A DNA stretch of 64,000 bases from contig NZ_PYAL01000003.1 of NCBI RefSeq assembly GCF_004121055.1, forward strand, positions 496,001 through 560,000, in the 5' to 3' direction. Positions 17,548 through 25,937 of this stretch are shown one piece after another (within the stretch, counting starts at the first letter, position 1; each line of letters begins with the position of its first letter). The translations under genes and the position numbers were made by a program. The notes beneath the pieces are model-generated. The model was not told where the DNA came from, ran no database searches, and was given only the letters and a program-made list of their open reading frames with translations. The stretch is from Achromobacter aloeverae. GTDB lineage: Bacteria > Pseudomonadota > Gammaproteobacteria > Burkholderiales > Burkholderiaceae_B.

Positions 17548-17600
17548 ATTGTTTCTCTCCTTATGGGGGCCGATCCTGTGAGGAACGATTATGAAATAAA

Positions 17601-17619
17601 TAAACGATTAATTAATTAA
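17601..17619. promoter_or_regulatory. Weaker TetR operator-like site before the monooxygenase operon (site 3)
   Basis: TAAACGATTAATTAATTAA in the 131-base gap between livF and the monooxygenase start. Aligned one base out, it matches 22319-22337 at 14 of 19 positions. It contains the palindrome TTAATTAATTAA. It suggests a second promoter for the enzyme genes under the same control. Confidence 0.5.
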
Positions 17620-17678
17620 GCGCGCCAGAAGCGCAAAGCGGGGAGCCAAGGATGAAGTGGCCCGCGCCGACGCGCTAC

Positions 17679-18446
17679 TCAGGCACCCAGGTAGGCGCTG
17701 AGCAGTTCCGGGTCTTGCAGCAGACCGGCCGCATCGCGCTCGGCGACCACGCGGCCGGTCTCGTAGACATAGGCGCGCTGTGCGACCGACAGCGCGTTGT
17801 GTACGTTCTGTTCCACCAACACCACGGTCACGCCGTGCGCATTGATCTCACGCACGAACTCGAACATCTCCTCGGCCATGCGCGGGCTCAGGCCCAGGCT
17901 GGGCTCGTCGAGCAGCAACAGTTCCGGTTCGGACATGAGCGCGCGGCCGATGGCCAGCATCTGCTGTTCGCCGCCGCTCAGGGTGCCGGCCAGCTGGCGA
18001 TGGCGTTCCTTCAGGCGTGGGAAGCGGTGGTAGACCACACCCACGCGCTTGTCGATCTCGGCGTTGGACTTGCACAGGTAGCCACCCATCGCGAGGTTCT
18101 CGTACACGGTCATGGCTGGCCACACGTGCCGCTCTTCCGGCGACTGTGCGATGCCCTGCCGGACCACGCGGTCGGCTGGCATGCCAGTGATCTGCCGGCC
18201 TTGGTACCGGATCTCGCCGCGTGTGGGCTTGAGCAAGCCGGAGATCGTGCGCAAGGTGGTGCTTTTGCCGGCGCCGTTGGCGCCGATCAGCGCCACCACC
18301 TCGCCGACGCGTACGTTCAGGTTCACGCCGTGCAGCGCGGCGGTCTTGCCGTAGCTCACATGCAGGTCGCGCAGCTCCAGCAGTATGCCGGGATCGGTGT
18401 CGGCCGCGGCGCGCATCGGGGCCTCGGGTTGCAACACGGCGTTCAT
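17679..18446 (-). CDS. ABC transporter ATP-binding protein LivF-like
   Basis: A 255-residue ATPase of the branched-chain amino-acid transporter class. Walker A GANGAGKS is near residue 50, the signature LSGGEQQ near 150, and Walker B LLLLDEPSLGL follows. Its ATG overlaps the livG stop (ATGA). With LivG it forms the ATPase pair that drives import through LivH and LivM. It is the last gene of the transporter group; a 131-base gap with an operator-like site separates it from the catabolic enzymes. Confidence 0.93.
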   Translation of the reverse strand: MNAVLQPEAPMRAAADTDPGILLELRDLHVSYGKTAALHGVNLNVRVGEVVALIGANGAGKSTTLRTISGLLKPTRGEIRYQGRQITGMPADRVVRQGIAQSPEERHVWPAMTVYENLAMGGYLCKSNAEIDKRVGVVYHRFPRLKERHRQLAGTLSGGEQQMLAIGRALMSEPELLLLDEPSLGLSPRMAEEMFEFVREINAHGVTVVLVEQNVHNALSVAQRAYVYETGRVVAERDAAGLLQDPELLSAYLGA

Positions 18447-19240
18447 GCTTTTTTTCCTCCGCCCAGGTAGGCTTCGATGACGCGCGGATTGGCCTGGATC
18501 TCGGCCGGCGTGCCCTCGGCCAGCTTTTGTCCGAAGTGCATCACGACGATGCGGTCGGACACACCCATCACCAAGCCCATGTTGTGCTCGACGATGAGGA
18601 CCGAGCGCACCATGCCGTCGAGCAGGGTCCTCAGGATCTCGCCGAATTGACGCGCCTCCAGGCTGTTGAGGCCGGCGGCCGGTTCGTCGAGCATCAGGAT
18701 CTCCGGCTTGGCAGCCAGGGCAAGCGCGACTTCCAGCAGCCGCAACTCGCCACAAGACAGCACCGACGCCGGCGTGTCCATGCGGTGCGCAAGTCCCATC
18801 ACCTCCACGATCTTCTCGGCGCTCTCGCGCACGGTCCGCTCGGTTTCCCGCACTGCACGGCCAGGAAAAAAGGTGCGCCACAGCGGCTGGCGCGCCTCCA
18901 TGTAGTGGCCAGTGAGCACGTTCTCGAACACGGTCAGCGACTTCAGGATGTTGGTCTTCTGGAAGCTGCGCACGATCCCCAGGCGGGCCATGTGGAAGGG
19001 CTTGCGCGCGGTGACGTCATCGCCGCCGAAGCGCACTTGGCCCGCGCTGGGTGTATAGAAGCCGGTGATCAGATTGAAGCAGGTGGTCTTGCCCGCGCCG
19101 TTGGGTCCGATCAGCCCGACGATCTCGCCGGGGCGCACATCGAAGCTGATGTCCTTGACCGCCTGGATGCCGCCGAAAGACTTGCCCAATCCGCGTATTT
19201 CCAGCGTACGCGGCGCATTCATCGCCAAGATCCCGCTCAT
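18443..19240 (-). CDS. ABC transporter ATP-binding protein LivG-like
   Basis: A 265-residue ATPase. Walker A GPNGAGKT is near residue 46 and Walker [12 protein letters not shown] near residue 175; the signature reads SCGELRLLE in place of the usual LSGGQ, as in many LivG proteins, and the long insert around [10 protein letters not shown] is typical of LivG. The start at 19240 overlaps the livM stop by four bases, although the frame continues 22 codons upstream. Partner of LivF. Confidence 0.92.
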   Translation of the reverse strand: MSGILAMNAPRTLEIRGLGKSFGGIQAVKDISFDVRPGEIVGLIGPNGAGKTTCFNLITGFYTPSAGQVRFGGDDVTARKPFHMARLGIVRSFQKTNILKSLTVFENVLTGHYMEARQPLWRTFFPGRAVRETERTVRESAEKIVEVMGLAHRMDTPASVLSCGELRLLEVALALAAKPEILMLDEPAAGLNSLEARQFGEILRTLLDGMVRSVLIVEHNMGLVMGVSDRIVVMHFGQKLAEGTPAEIQANPRVIEAYLGGGKKA

Positions 19241-20223
19241 GCCGTCCTCCTCTGCGCCTTCGGGGCGGCGATGTTGGGTGCGGCCGCCTTGCGAGACGCA
19301 CGCCATTGCTGCAGAAAACCCGTCAGGCCGCGCGGCAGGAAGAGCACGATCGCGATGACGACCAGGCCGAAGATCGATAGTCGCAACTCCTTGGCCTCGC
19401 GCAGGTATTCTTCCAGGAAGGTCACCAGCAGCGCGCCGACCAGCGGTCCCACCAGCGTACCCTTTCCACCGATGAGCACCATGATGATCATGCTCACCAT
19501 GAAGGCGAACTTGAACATCTCAGGGCCGACGAAGGAGATGTAGTGGGCATAGAAGCCGCCCGCCATGCCGGAGAGCAGCGCGCCCAGCACCAGCGCCAGC
19601 ATCGAATAGCTTAGCGGCCGGATGCCGATGGACTGTGCCACGTAGCGGTTCTCACGCACCGCCACAGCCGCGCGGCCGGCGTTCGAATGCACGAAGCGGA
19701 AGCTAAGGTAGAGCGTTACCGCCAGCAGAACCCAGGCGATGGCGTAGTAGAGCTGTTTGGCCCCCAGGTTTCCCGCGTCGCCCGGCAATGTGGGCTGCGG
19801 GATGCCGGCGATGCCCATGGGGCCGTTGGTCAGTCCGATCCAGTTGTCGGCCACCAGGCGCAGCACTTCGGCGAAGGACAACGTCACGATCACGAAGAAC
19901 GGCCCCTGGAGCCGCAGCGTGATGCCACCGATGACCACGCCCACCACGGCTGCCAGCAAGCCGGCCATCGGCACGGTGGCCCACATCGGCCAACCGTACC
20001 GGGTGGAGAGGATGGCCGCGGCATAGGCGCCGGTGCCCAGGAAAGCCGTGTGTCCGAGCGAAAACTCGCCCACATAGCCGACCACCAGGTTCAGGCTGCT
20101 GGCCAGCACGGCATAAAACAGCACCATGATGGCGATGTGCAGTAGATACTGGTCGCGCACCGCTAGCGGCAGCAGCGCGGCCAGGGCCATCAGCACCACA
20201 AGGCAATGCTTCTCGAATTTCAT
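19237..20223 (-). CDS. ABC transporter permease LivM-like
   Basis: A 328-residue inner-membrane permease with about eight to ten hydrophobic helices. The cytoplasmic coupling loop with [14 protein letters not shown] near residue 205 is the EAA-type contact with the ATPases. The segment [17 protein letters not shown] is conserved in LivM. Start and stop both overlap the neighbours by four bases, so livH-livM-livG-livF are translated as a coupled block. The C-terminal tail is basic and cytoplasmic. Confidence 0.92.
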   Translation of the reverse strand: MKFEKHCLVVLMALAALLPLAVRDQYLLHIAIMVLFYAVLASSLNLVVGYVGEFSLGHTAFLGTGAYAAAILSTRYGWPMWATVPMAGLLAAVVGVVIGGITLRLQGPFFVIVTLSFAEVLRLVADNWIGLTNGPMGIAGIPQPTLPGDAGNLGAKQLYYAIAWVLLAVTLYLSFRFVHSNAGRAAVAVRENRYVAQSIGIRPLSYSMLALVLGALLSGMAGGFYAHYISFVGPEMFKFAFMVSMIIMVLIGGKGTLVGPLVGALLVTFLEEYLREAKELRLSIFGLVVIAIVLFLPRGLTGFLQQWRASRKAAAPNIAAPKAQRRTA

Positions 20224-21092
20224 GCTCGCTCCGCCCGTTTGGAAAAGAGGCCGTAAGGCCGAAAGACGAGCGTGAGGATCACCAGTGCGAATCCGATGAT
20301 GTCCACCCAGCCGGTGGCGACATAGCCGCCCCATAGCGCCTCGACCACGCCCAGTAGCAGTCCGCCCGCGATGGCGCCCGCGAAGCTGCCCATGCCGCCC
20401 AGGATCACCACCACGAAGGCCTTCATGCTCACCAGCCCACCGATGGCCACCTGTGCCGAGTAGATGGAACCCAGCAGCATGCCTGCGGTGGATGCGATCA
20501 CGGTGCCCATGGCGAAGGTAGCTGCATAGACGTTGGCAGTGCGAACGCCGACCAGTTGCGCAGCCATCGGGTCCTGGAAAGTGGCGCGCATGGCGCGCCC
20601 AAGGCGCGTCTTGTGAATGACGAGCCACGCGACGGCAATGAGCAGCGCACAGACGATCACGGCGAATACGCGAAGCTTGGTCAGTACCACGGTGCCAAGA
20701 AAGATCGGGGCGGCGGATATGGGCGCCTCGACCTTGAGCGGCGCGGTGCCTACGACCAGCAATGCCGTGTTCGCCAGGAAGATGGACAGACCTATGGTGA
20801 GCAGGATGCCCGGCTCCTCGCCCTGATTCCGGATGCGTTCGATCAGGAGGCGGTCAACCAGCCATCCGAAGGCGCCCATGGCCACTGCCACCAGCACCAA
20901 GCCGCTGAAGAAGTCGAGTCCCAGGCGCGTGGTTGCCCACCAGCCCATTACGCCACCCAGCATGTACAGCTCGCCGTGCGCAAAGTTCACCACCCGCATA
21001 AGGCCCAGGATCAAGGTCAGTCCCAGCGCCGAGAGCGCGTAGAACGATCCCGTCACCAGACCGTTGGCGAGGTATTGAGGAAGCAATTCCAT
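20220..21092 (-). CDS. ABC transporter permease LivH-like
   Basis: A 290-residue permease. The start QYLANGLVTGSFYALSALG and the segment RVVNFAHGELYMLGG are strongly conserved in LivH, and the loop GRAMRATFQDPMAAQLVG is the ATPase contact. It pairs with LivM to form the channel. It follows livK by 19 bases. Confidence 0.92.
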   Translation of the reverse strand: MELLPQYLANGLVTGSFYALSALGLTLILGLMRVVNFAHGELYMLGGVMGWWATTRLGLDFFSGLVLVAVAMGAFGWLVDRLLIERIRNQGEEPGILLTIGLSIFLANTALLVVGTAPLKVEAPISAAPIFLGTVVLTKLRVFAVIVCALLIAVAWLVIHKTRLGRAMRATFQDPMAAQLVGVRTANVYAATFAMGTVIASTAGMLLGSIYSAQVAIGGLVSMKAFVVVILGGMGSFAGAIAGGLLLGVVEALWGGYVATGWVDIIGFALVILTLVFRPYGLFSKRAERA

Positions 21093-21111
21093 CGTGGAGC
21101 TCCCCCGTCAC

Positions 21112-22245
21112 TCAGGGTTTCTCTGTGGCTGACTGGGCCACGACGTTCGGCTCGCGATTGCTGATCCGCACCAGCGCCACGTCGAAGCCGTAGCCTTCGC
21201 CCTTGTCGGTGAAGCGGTAGCGGCCATTGGGCGCAGCGTAGTCAGTCTGGCGCAGGGCGTCGCGGATGGCTTCGGGCTCGGCCTTGCCGGCGCGTTGCAC
21301 CGCGTCGAGCAGGATATTCATCGCGTTGTAGCCGGCGGCGCTGTATTTGCCGGGCTTCTCGTTGTAGGCCTTGGCGTACTGCTCGACAAAAGCCTTGTTG
21401 CGGTCGTTGGAGAGGCTCGATGCATAGGGCACCGCGGCGTAGATGCCCTCGGACGCATCGCCGGTCAGCCCGATGAAGTCGGCGGTGGCCCATGAACCCA
21501 CACCGAAGATCTTCGTAGTGAGGCCCAACTCCTTGAATTGCTTGACCAGGGTGGAGCCGTCTTGCGTTTCCGCCGCCACGAATACGCCATCGGCCTTGCT
21601 TGCGCGCAGCTTGGTCAGCAGCGTGTAGAAGTCGGTCGCGCCGTGATCAAAGTATTCCTTCATCACGGTTTTCACGCCCAGCGCTTCGAGATCCTTGGAG
21701 AAGTCCTCCACGCCGCCGCGCCCCCAGTCGTCGTTGACGCCGATATAGGCCACGGTCTTGAGTTCCAGTTTGTCGGCGAGGATCTTGCTGAAGGTCTTCG
21801 ACATCAGGCGATCGGTCTCCGCCGAGCGAAAGAAGTACTGCATGCCTTTCTCTGTCAAGTCGGCTTTCGACGAAACGCCGGTGAGGAAGGGTATCTTGTA
21901 CTTTTCCGCCACCGGCATGACGGCCGCCGTGGCGGAACTGCAGAAGGCGCCTTGCAGTGCCACGACTTTGTCGCGCTGCACCAGTTTTTCAGCGGCGTTG
22001 ACGGAGTTGGCTGGGCGACACTGGCCGTCCTCGATGACGAGTTCGATTTTGCGGCCCAACACGCCCCCGGCCGCATTGCGCAGCGAGACGGCCAGTTTGG
22101 CGCCGTTGACCGAGGCCAGGCCGTTGTAGGCGACCGAGCCCGTGAGCGGCTCGATGACGCCGATCCTCACCGTTTCCTGCGCACTCGCCAGCGCTGACAT
22201 AGCGACAAGGCCCGCGAGGGATATCACTTGAGACCACTTCCGCAT
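21112..22245 (-). CDS. Periplasmic substrate-binding protein LivK-like
   Basis: A 377-residue type 1 periplasmic binding protein. A signal peptide (about 22 residues, ending ASA) precedes the mature domain, which starts QETVRIGVIEPLTG. Key segments are EDGQCRPANSVNAAEKL and YIGVNDDWGRGGVEDF. Members of this group often bind aromatic acids rather than amino acids. Its place ahead of pyridine-degrading enzymes points to nicotinate, hydroxynicotinate or a similar ring acid as ligand; this is inferred from context. First gene of a five-gene transporter operon, with a clear operator-like site 74 bases upstream. Confidence 0.92.
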   Translation of the reverse strand: MRKWSQVISLAGLVAMSALASAQETVRIGVIEPLTGSVAYNGLASVNGAKLAVSLRNAAGGVLGRKIELVIEDGQCRPANSVNAAEKLVQRDKVVALQGAFCSSATAAVMPVAEKYKIPFLTGVSSKADLTEKGMQYFFRSAETDRLMSKTFSKILADKLELKTVAYIGVNDDWGRGGVEDFSKDLEALGVKTVMKEYFDHGATDFYTLLTKLRASKADGVFVAAETQDGSTLVKQFKELGLTTKIFGVGSWATADFIGLTGDASEGIYAAVPYASSLSNDRNKAFVEQYAKAYNEKPGKYSAAGYNAMNILLDAVQRAGKAEPEAIRDALRQTDYAAPNGRYRFTDKGEGYGFDVALVRISNREPNVVAQSATEKP

Positions 22246-22318
22246 TTAATTCTCCAGTTGTGACTAGCCAGTCTGGTGAACCTGGGCCCGCCAGGCTACG
22301 CTCACGCGCAATAATCAA

Positions 22319-22337
22319 TTAAACGACCGATTAATTG
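22319..22337. promoter_or_regulatory. Probable TetR operator before livK (site 2)
   Basis: TTAAACGACCGATTAATTG, extended leftwards to CAATTAA, gives a perfect 7-bp inverted repeat CAATTAA/TTAATTG around ACGACCGA. It shares a 19-base consensus with the site before tetR. Confidence 0.65.
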
Positions 22338-22428
22338 TTGGACGACAGGATAATGCTTCCTTTCTGGATTTAGTCCTGGGGATAACCCGCGATCCAGATC
22401 GGCGCAGCGCGATCTGTTTCCTCGGCCG

Positions 22429-22785
22429 TTAGGCTCCTTCCCACAACGCCGCTGTCACGCCCACAAGCAGCAGCATCGCCGACGCGATGAACCATCGCAC
22501 GGTTTTGCGGTATTCAGCCTCGGCCTCGTCTTCCAGACGCAAGGCGCGGTACAAGGTGAGTATCTGCAGCAGGGTGGCGAGAAACAGGGACACGCCCGGT
22601 ATCACCGACAACGCGCTCCAATCGCCCGGCGCGTCGAGGCCCCAGTAGCGCAGGAAGCCCAGCGAAAAACCCAGCAGCACCGTGATGGCCGTAATCAGGC
22701 CGGCCCGGAAGCCTTGGGGCAGATCGCGGGGCCGTTGGCTGCGGGCCCGTACCAAGTCGTCGCCAGGCGTTTCAGGTGTCACCAT
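22429..22785 (-). CDS. Small inner-membrane protein, unknown function
   Basis: A 118-residue protein with three hydrophobic helices at about residues 28-46, 58-76 and 98-115 and a charged segment between the last two (RALRLEDEAEAEYRKTVRW). No signal peptide and no recognisable family. It stands alone between the liv operon promoter and a small lipoprotein gene. The frame is well preserved and the helix pattern is regular, so it is likely real. Confidence 0.7.
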   Translation of the reverse strand: MVTPETPGDDLVRARSQRPRDLPQGFRAGLITAITVLLGFSLGFLRYWGLDAPGDWSALSVIPGVSLFLATLLQILTLYRALRLEDEAEAEYRKTVRWFIASAMLLLVGVTAALWEGA

Positions 22786-23129
22786 CGAGATATTCCGCGC
22801 AGGGTACGAGACGAGGGCCCGCCGACCCCTGGTCTACGAGGACGCGAGCGCTGACCTGCCGCCGCCGCTCGGCGTCAGGTCGAAGTGATTATGGCTGATA
22901 GCGCGCTGCACTGGAGTGATCTCAACCCTAAGACCTGGCCTGGGTTAATACGGCGAATTTGACGAAAATTCCGCAAATATCCGTACAATCAACAGCTTAT
23001 GGGCCGTCAGGCCTACGCCTCGTGCATGCGTGGCGTTCCTTTTGCCAGGCCATCGATTCATGGCCGACGGCAGTCCACTCCAATGACCATGGCGTTCCCT
23101 TCCAGGACGCCAGGGAGATAGTTCGTCCC
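22786..23129. other. Intergenic region before the small lipoprotein gene
   Basis: No gene seen. A possible promoter on the plus strand is TTGACG (22959-22964) with TACAAT (22984-22989), spaced 19 bases, within an AT-rich patch around 22950-22990. An upstream open frame on the plus strand has no family resemblance. Confidence 0.4.
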
Positions 23130-23414
23130 ATGTTGAGTCCTCGTGTTGCAGGCCTGTGCCTTGTCGCCTTGCTTGCCGGCTGCGCGTCGAGCGGTTCCAG
23201 GAACGATGCCGGACCGGACGGTGCGGCATCGTTGTCTTCCTCCTCCTCTTCTTCCTTGCCGGCCGCGAAAAGCGGGGACTCGTGCAGGTCGAATCGCAGC
23301 AGCTGCCTTTACAACGGCGCCTATGAGTCGGGGGAACGCAACTACGCGCAGCAAGCGGCTGCCAAGTTGAACCTCGCGGAGCTGCAAAGGTTGAAAAGCG
23401 CCTTCGGGCAGTAA
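23130..23414 (+). CDS. Small lipoprotein, unknown function
   Basis: A 94-residue product. The signal peptide ends in the lipobox LALLAGC-like sequence VALLAGC at residues 12-18, so Cys18 is lipidated. A serine-rich linker follows (about residues 36-50), then a short domain with two Cys (DSCRSNRSSCLYNGAYESGE) and an amphipathic C-terminal helix. The two cysteines may form a disulfide. The start at 23130 was chosen for the signal peptide; the frame is open for 57 codons upstream. Confidence 0.7.
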   Translation: MLSPRVAGLCLVALLAGCASSGSRNDAGPDGAASLSSSSSSSLPAAKSGDSCRSNRSSCLYNGAYESGERNYAQQAAAKLNLAELQRLKSAFGQ

Positions 23415-23424
23415 TCCGCGCCTC

Positions 23425-23457
23425 CGCGGGCACACCGCGGGCACACCGCGGGCACAG
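23425..23457. repeat. Tandem array, 11-bp unit x3
   Basis: CGCGGGCACAC three times (last base changed), ten bases after the lipoprotein stop. Confidence 0.9.
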
Positions 23458-23562
23458 CGTGATAGTGATTTGCGTCCAGCCTTAACATACCGTATAAGTT
23501 GCAACCTACTGGACGGATTCCCTGTGACACATCCCCAAGACGCGCGCCCTGTCGAGTCGCTC

Positions 23563-23913
23563 ATGAACGTCAGGCCCTTGGCCACGGCGTTGGAACAGTT
23601 CGCCGCGGATCGCGACTGGACCCAGTTCCATTCGCCCAAGAATCTGGTGATGGCGTTGACCGGGGAAGTCGGCGAACTTACCGAGATTTTCCAGTGGCTG
23701 ACGGAAGCGCAGTCGCGAGACGCCGGCAAGGACCCGCGCACCGCCCAGGCGGTCAAGGACGAACTGGCCGACGTGCAGCTATATCTCGTCCGGCTTGCGT
23801 CCGTACTGGGCGTCGACCTGAACGAGGCCGTCCAGCAGAAGCTTCAGAAGAACGCCCAGAAATACCCGGTCGATAAAGCCAGGGGTTCAAACAAGAAATA
23901 CACCGACCTCTAG
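23563..23913 (+). CDS. MazG-like nucleotide pyrophosphohydrolase
   Basis: A 116-residue all-alpha NTP pyrophosphohydrolase of the MazG/RS21-C6 kind. The metal-binding motif is present: Glu35 and Glu38 (EVGELTE), then Glu67 and Asp70 (DELADVQLY). Members of this short group hydrolyse non-canonical or surplus dNTPs to the monophosphates. Family similarity begins at the ATG at 23563; a GTG at 23524 is possible. The DUF2075 gene begins 25 bases after its stop, so the two form one transcript, which suggests a joint role. Confidence 0.88.
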   Translation: MNVRPLATALEQFAADRDWTQFHSPKNLVMALTGEVGELTEIFQWLTEAQSRDAGKDPRTAQAVKDELADVQLYLVRLASVLGVDLNEAVQQKLQKNAQKYPVDKARGSNKKYTDL

Positions 23914-23938
23914 TTCCTTGTGGTCAGGGACAAGCCCG

Positions 23939-25852
23939 ATGATCGTTTACGAAGCGGACAAGAAGCAGTTTCTCCATCACATAGACTTCGACGATATCGA
24001 GAATGTCGTACATGCCAATTTCAAGGCGGCCACCGGCCGGCGCGTGAACGCCGCCGAAATTCGCGCATGGCGGGAGTCCCTGGGCCACGTCGCCATGGTG
24101 CTGCGCGATGACGAGATTCCGGCCGACATGGGCGTCGCCGTCGAATTGCACATTCCGCAATCGTCAAAACGTATCGACGTCACGCTGACGGGCAGGGACG
24201 AGGCGGGCAACAAGAACGCCATCGTTATCGAACTGAAGCAATGGGAAAAGGCCTCGGTGACCGGGAAGGACGCCATCGTGGTCACCTATGTGGGGAAGGG
24301 CCACAGGGAGACTGTCCATCCGTCTTACCAGGCCTGGTCGTACGCAGCGCTGCTGGAAGGCTTTAATGAAGCCGTGTACGACGGCGATATTGCCATCCGG
24401 CCCTGCGCTTATCTGCACAACTACGCGCGCGACGGCGTGCTCGATTCGCATCAATATTCCGGGTACACGGTGAAGGCGCCGCTGTTCTTGAAGGGCGCGA
24501 AGGAGCGCCAGCAGCTGCGGGACTTCATCAAGAAGCATGTCAGGTACGGCGATTCCAAGGAAATTCTCTACGAGCTGGTCAATGGCCGGATCCGACCGTC
24601 CAAGGCGCTCGCCGATGCCCTGAAGGGGCTGCTGGCGGACAAGCCCGAGTTCGTGCTGATCGATGACCAGAAAGAGGTTTTTGAAGCGGTCCTCGCGGCA
24701 GTTCGTACGGCTACGCCGGAAGCGCCCCGCGTGTTGATCATCGAAGGTGGCCCGGGGACAGGAAAGACCGTGGTAGCCATCAATCTTCTCGTTCGACTGA
24801 CCGGCGCGGGCCTGTTCGGGCAGTATGTATCGAAGAACGCCGCGCCCCGCGAGGTTTACCAAGCAAGGCTGACCGGAACCATCACCAAGACAAGGTTCTC
24901 GAACCTGTTTTCGGGGTCGGGGCGTTTTATCGATGTCGCGGCGAATACGTATGATTTCCTGATCGTCGACGAAGCGCATCGGCTCAATGAGAAAAGCGGC
25001 CTTTACGCAAACCTCGGAGAAAACCAGGTCAAGGAACTGATAGGCGCGTCGGCTTGTACGGCGTTCTTTATCGACGAAGACCAGCGCGTGGCCTTGAGCG
25101 ACATAGGAACCAAACAGCGAATCCGTGCTTACGCCCAGGACAAGGGGGCCCGGGTGGAGGAGTATGAACTGGCGTCGCAGTTTCGATGCGGCGGATCGGA
25201 CGGTTACCTCGCGTGGCTGGACGATGTGCTCGGGATACGGGACACCGCCAATCCACAGCTGGATACGGCGGAATATGACTTCCGCGTATTCGATACGCCC
25301 CAGGCGCTTCATGATGCGATCTGTGCCCGGAACAACGGCAACCGGGCGCGCGTGGTCGCCGGATATTGCTGGCCATGGCGCAGCAAGAAGGATCCCCATG
25401 CGGACGATATCGTTATCGGTGAGTACCGCAGGCAGTGGAATCTGAGCAAGGATGGCAGTCTCTGGATCATCGCGCCGGAGTCGGTGGAACAGGTCGGCTG
25501 CATCCATACCTGCCAAGGCCTGGAGGTGGACTATATCGGGGTTATCATCGGTCCCGATTTCATCGTCCGTGACGGCAAGATCGAGACGCGGCCCGAGGAA
25601 AGGGACCACCGCGACAAGACGATACGCGGATACAAGCGCTGGCTGAAGACCGATCCCGTCCTGGCGCGTGCCGAGGTGGACCGTATCATCAAGAACACGT
25701 ACAAGACGCTGATGAGCCGGGGAATGAAAGGCTGCTATGTGTACTGCACGGACGAGGAGACCGCGGAGTATCTGCGCTCGAACATGCTGGACATGAACCA
25801 GGCCGCTTCCTCGCACGTCGCCGTGACGTCCACGATCTCGGCGGATACGTAG
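23939..25852 (+). CDS. DUF2075 helicase-like protein with N-terminal nuclease-like domain
   Basis: A 637-residue protein. Residues 60-110 look like a PD-(D/E)xK nuclease core: Asp80 in KRIDVTL, then Glu98 and Lys100 in IVIELKQW. The DUF2075 ATPase core follows, with Walker A GGPGTGKT (270-277), Walker B VDEAH (343-347), FIDEDQR (378-383), QFRC (414-417) and a late SF1-type motif TCQGLEVDYIG (524-534). This DUF belongs to the Schlafen-like SF1 helicases. The start at 23939 was chosen for its CAGGGA ribosome site eight bases upstream. Cotranscribed with a MazG-like enzyme, it could be a nucleic-acid-processing defence protein; its function is unproven. Confidence 0.88.
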   Translation: MIVYEADKKQFLHHIDFDDIENVVHANFKAATGRRVNAAEIRAWRESLGHVAMVLRDDEIPADMGVAVELHIPQSSKRIDVTLTGRDEAGNKNAIVIELKQWEKASVTGKDAIVVTYVGKGHRETVHPSYQAWSYAALLEGFNEAVYDGDIAIRPCAYLHNYARDGVLDSHQYSGYTVKAPLFLKGAKERQQLRDFIKKHVRYGDSKEILYELVNGRIRPSKALADALKGLLADKPEFVLIDDQKEVFEAVLAAVRTATPEAPRVLIIEGGPGTGKTVVAINLLVRLTGAGLFGQYVSKNAAPREVYQARLTGTITKTRFSNLFSGSGRFIDVAANTYDFLIVDEAHRLNEKSGLYANLGENQVKELIGASACTAFFIDEDQRVALSDIGTKQRIRAYAQDKGARVEEYELASQFRCGGSDGYLAWLDDVLGIRDTANPQLDTAEYDFRVFDTPQALHDAICARNNGNRARVVAGYCWPWRSKKDPHADDIVIGEYRRQWNLSKDGSLWIIAPESVEQVGCIHTCQGLEVDYIGVIIGPDFIVRDGKIETRPEERDHRDKTIRGYKRWLKTDPVLARAEVDRIIKNTYKTLMSRGMKGCYVYCTDEETAEYLRSNMLDMNQAASSHVAVTSTISADT

Positions 25853-25869
25853 GCGATCGGGCAGGCCGA

Positions 25870-25902
25870 ACCCAGCCCGGACCCAGCCCGGACCCAGCCC
25901 AA
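25870..25902. repeat. Tandem array, 11-bp unit x3
   Basis: ACCCAGCCCGG twice and ACCCAGCCCAA once, 18 bases after the DUF2075 stop. Confidence 0.9.
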
Positions 25903-25937
25903 ACCCGGCATCATGAATACAAAGAGGAGCCCAGCCC

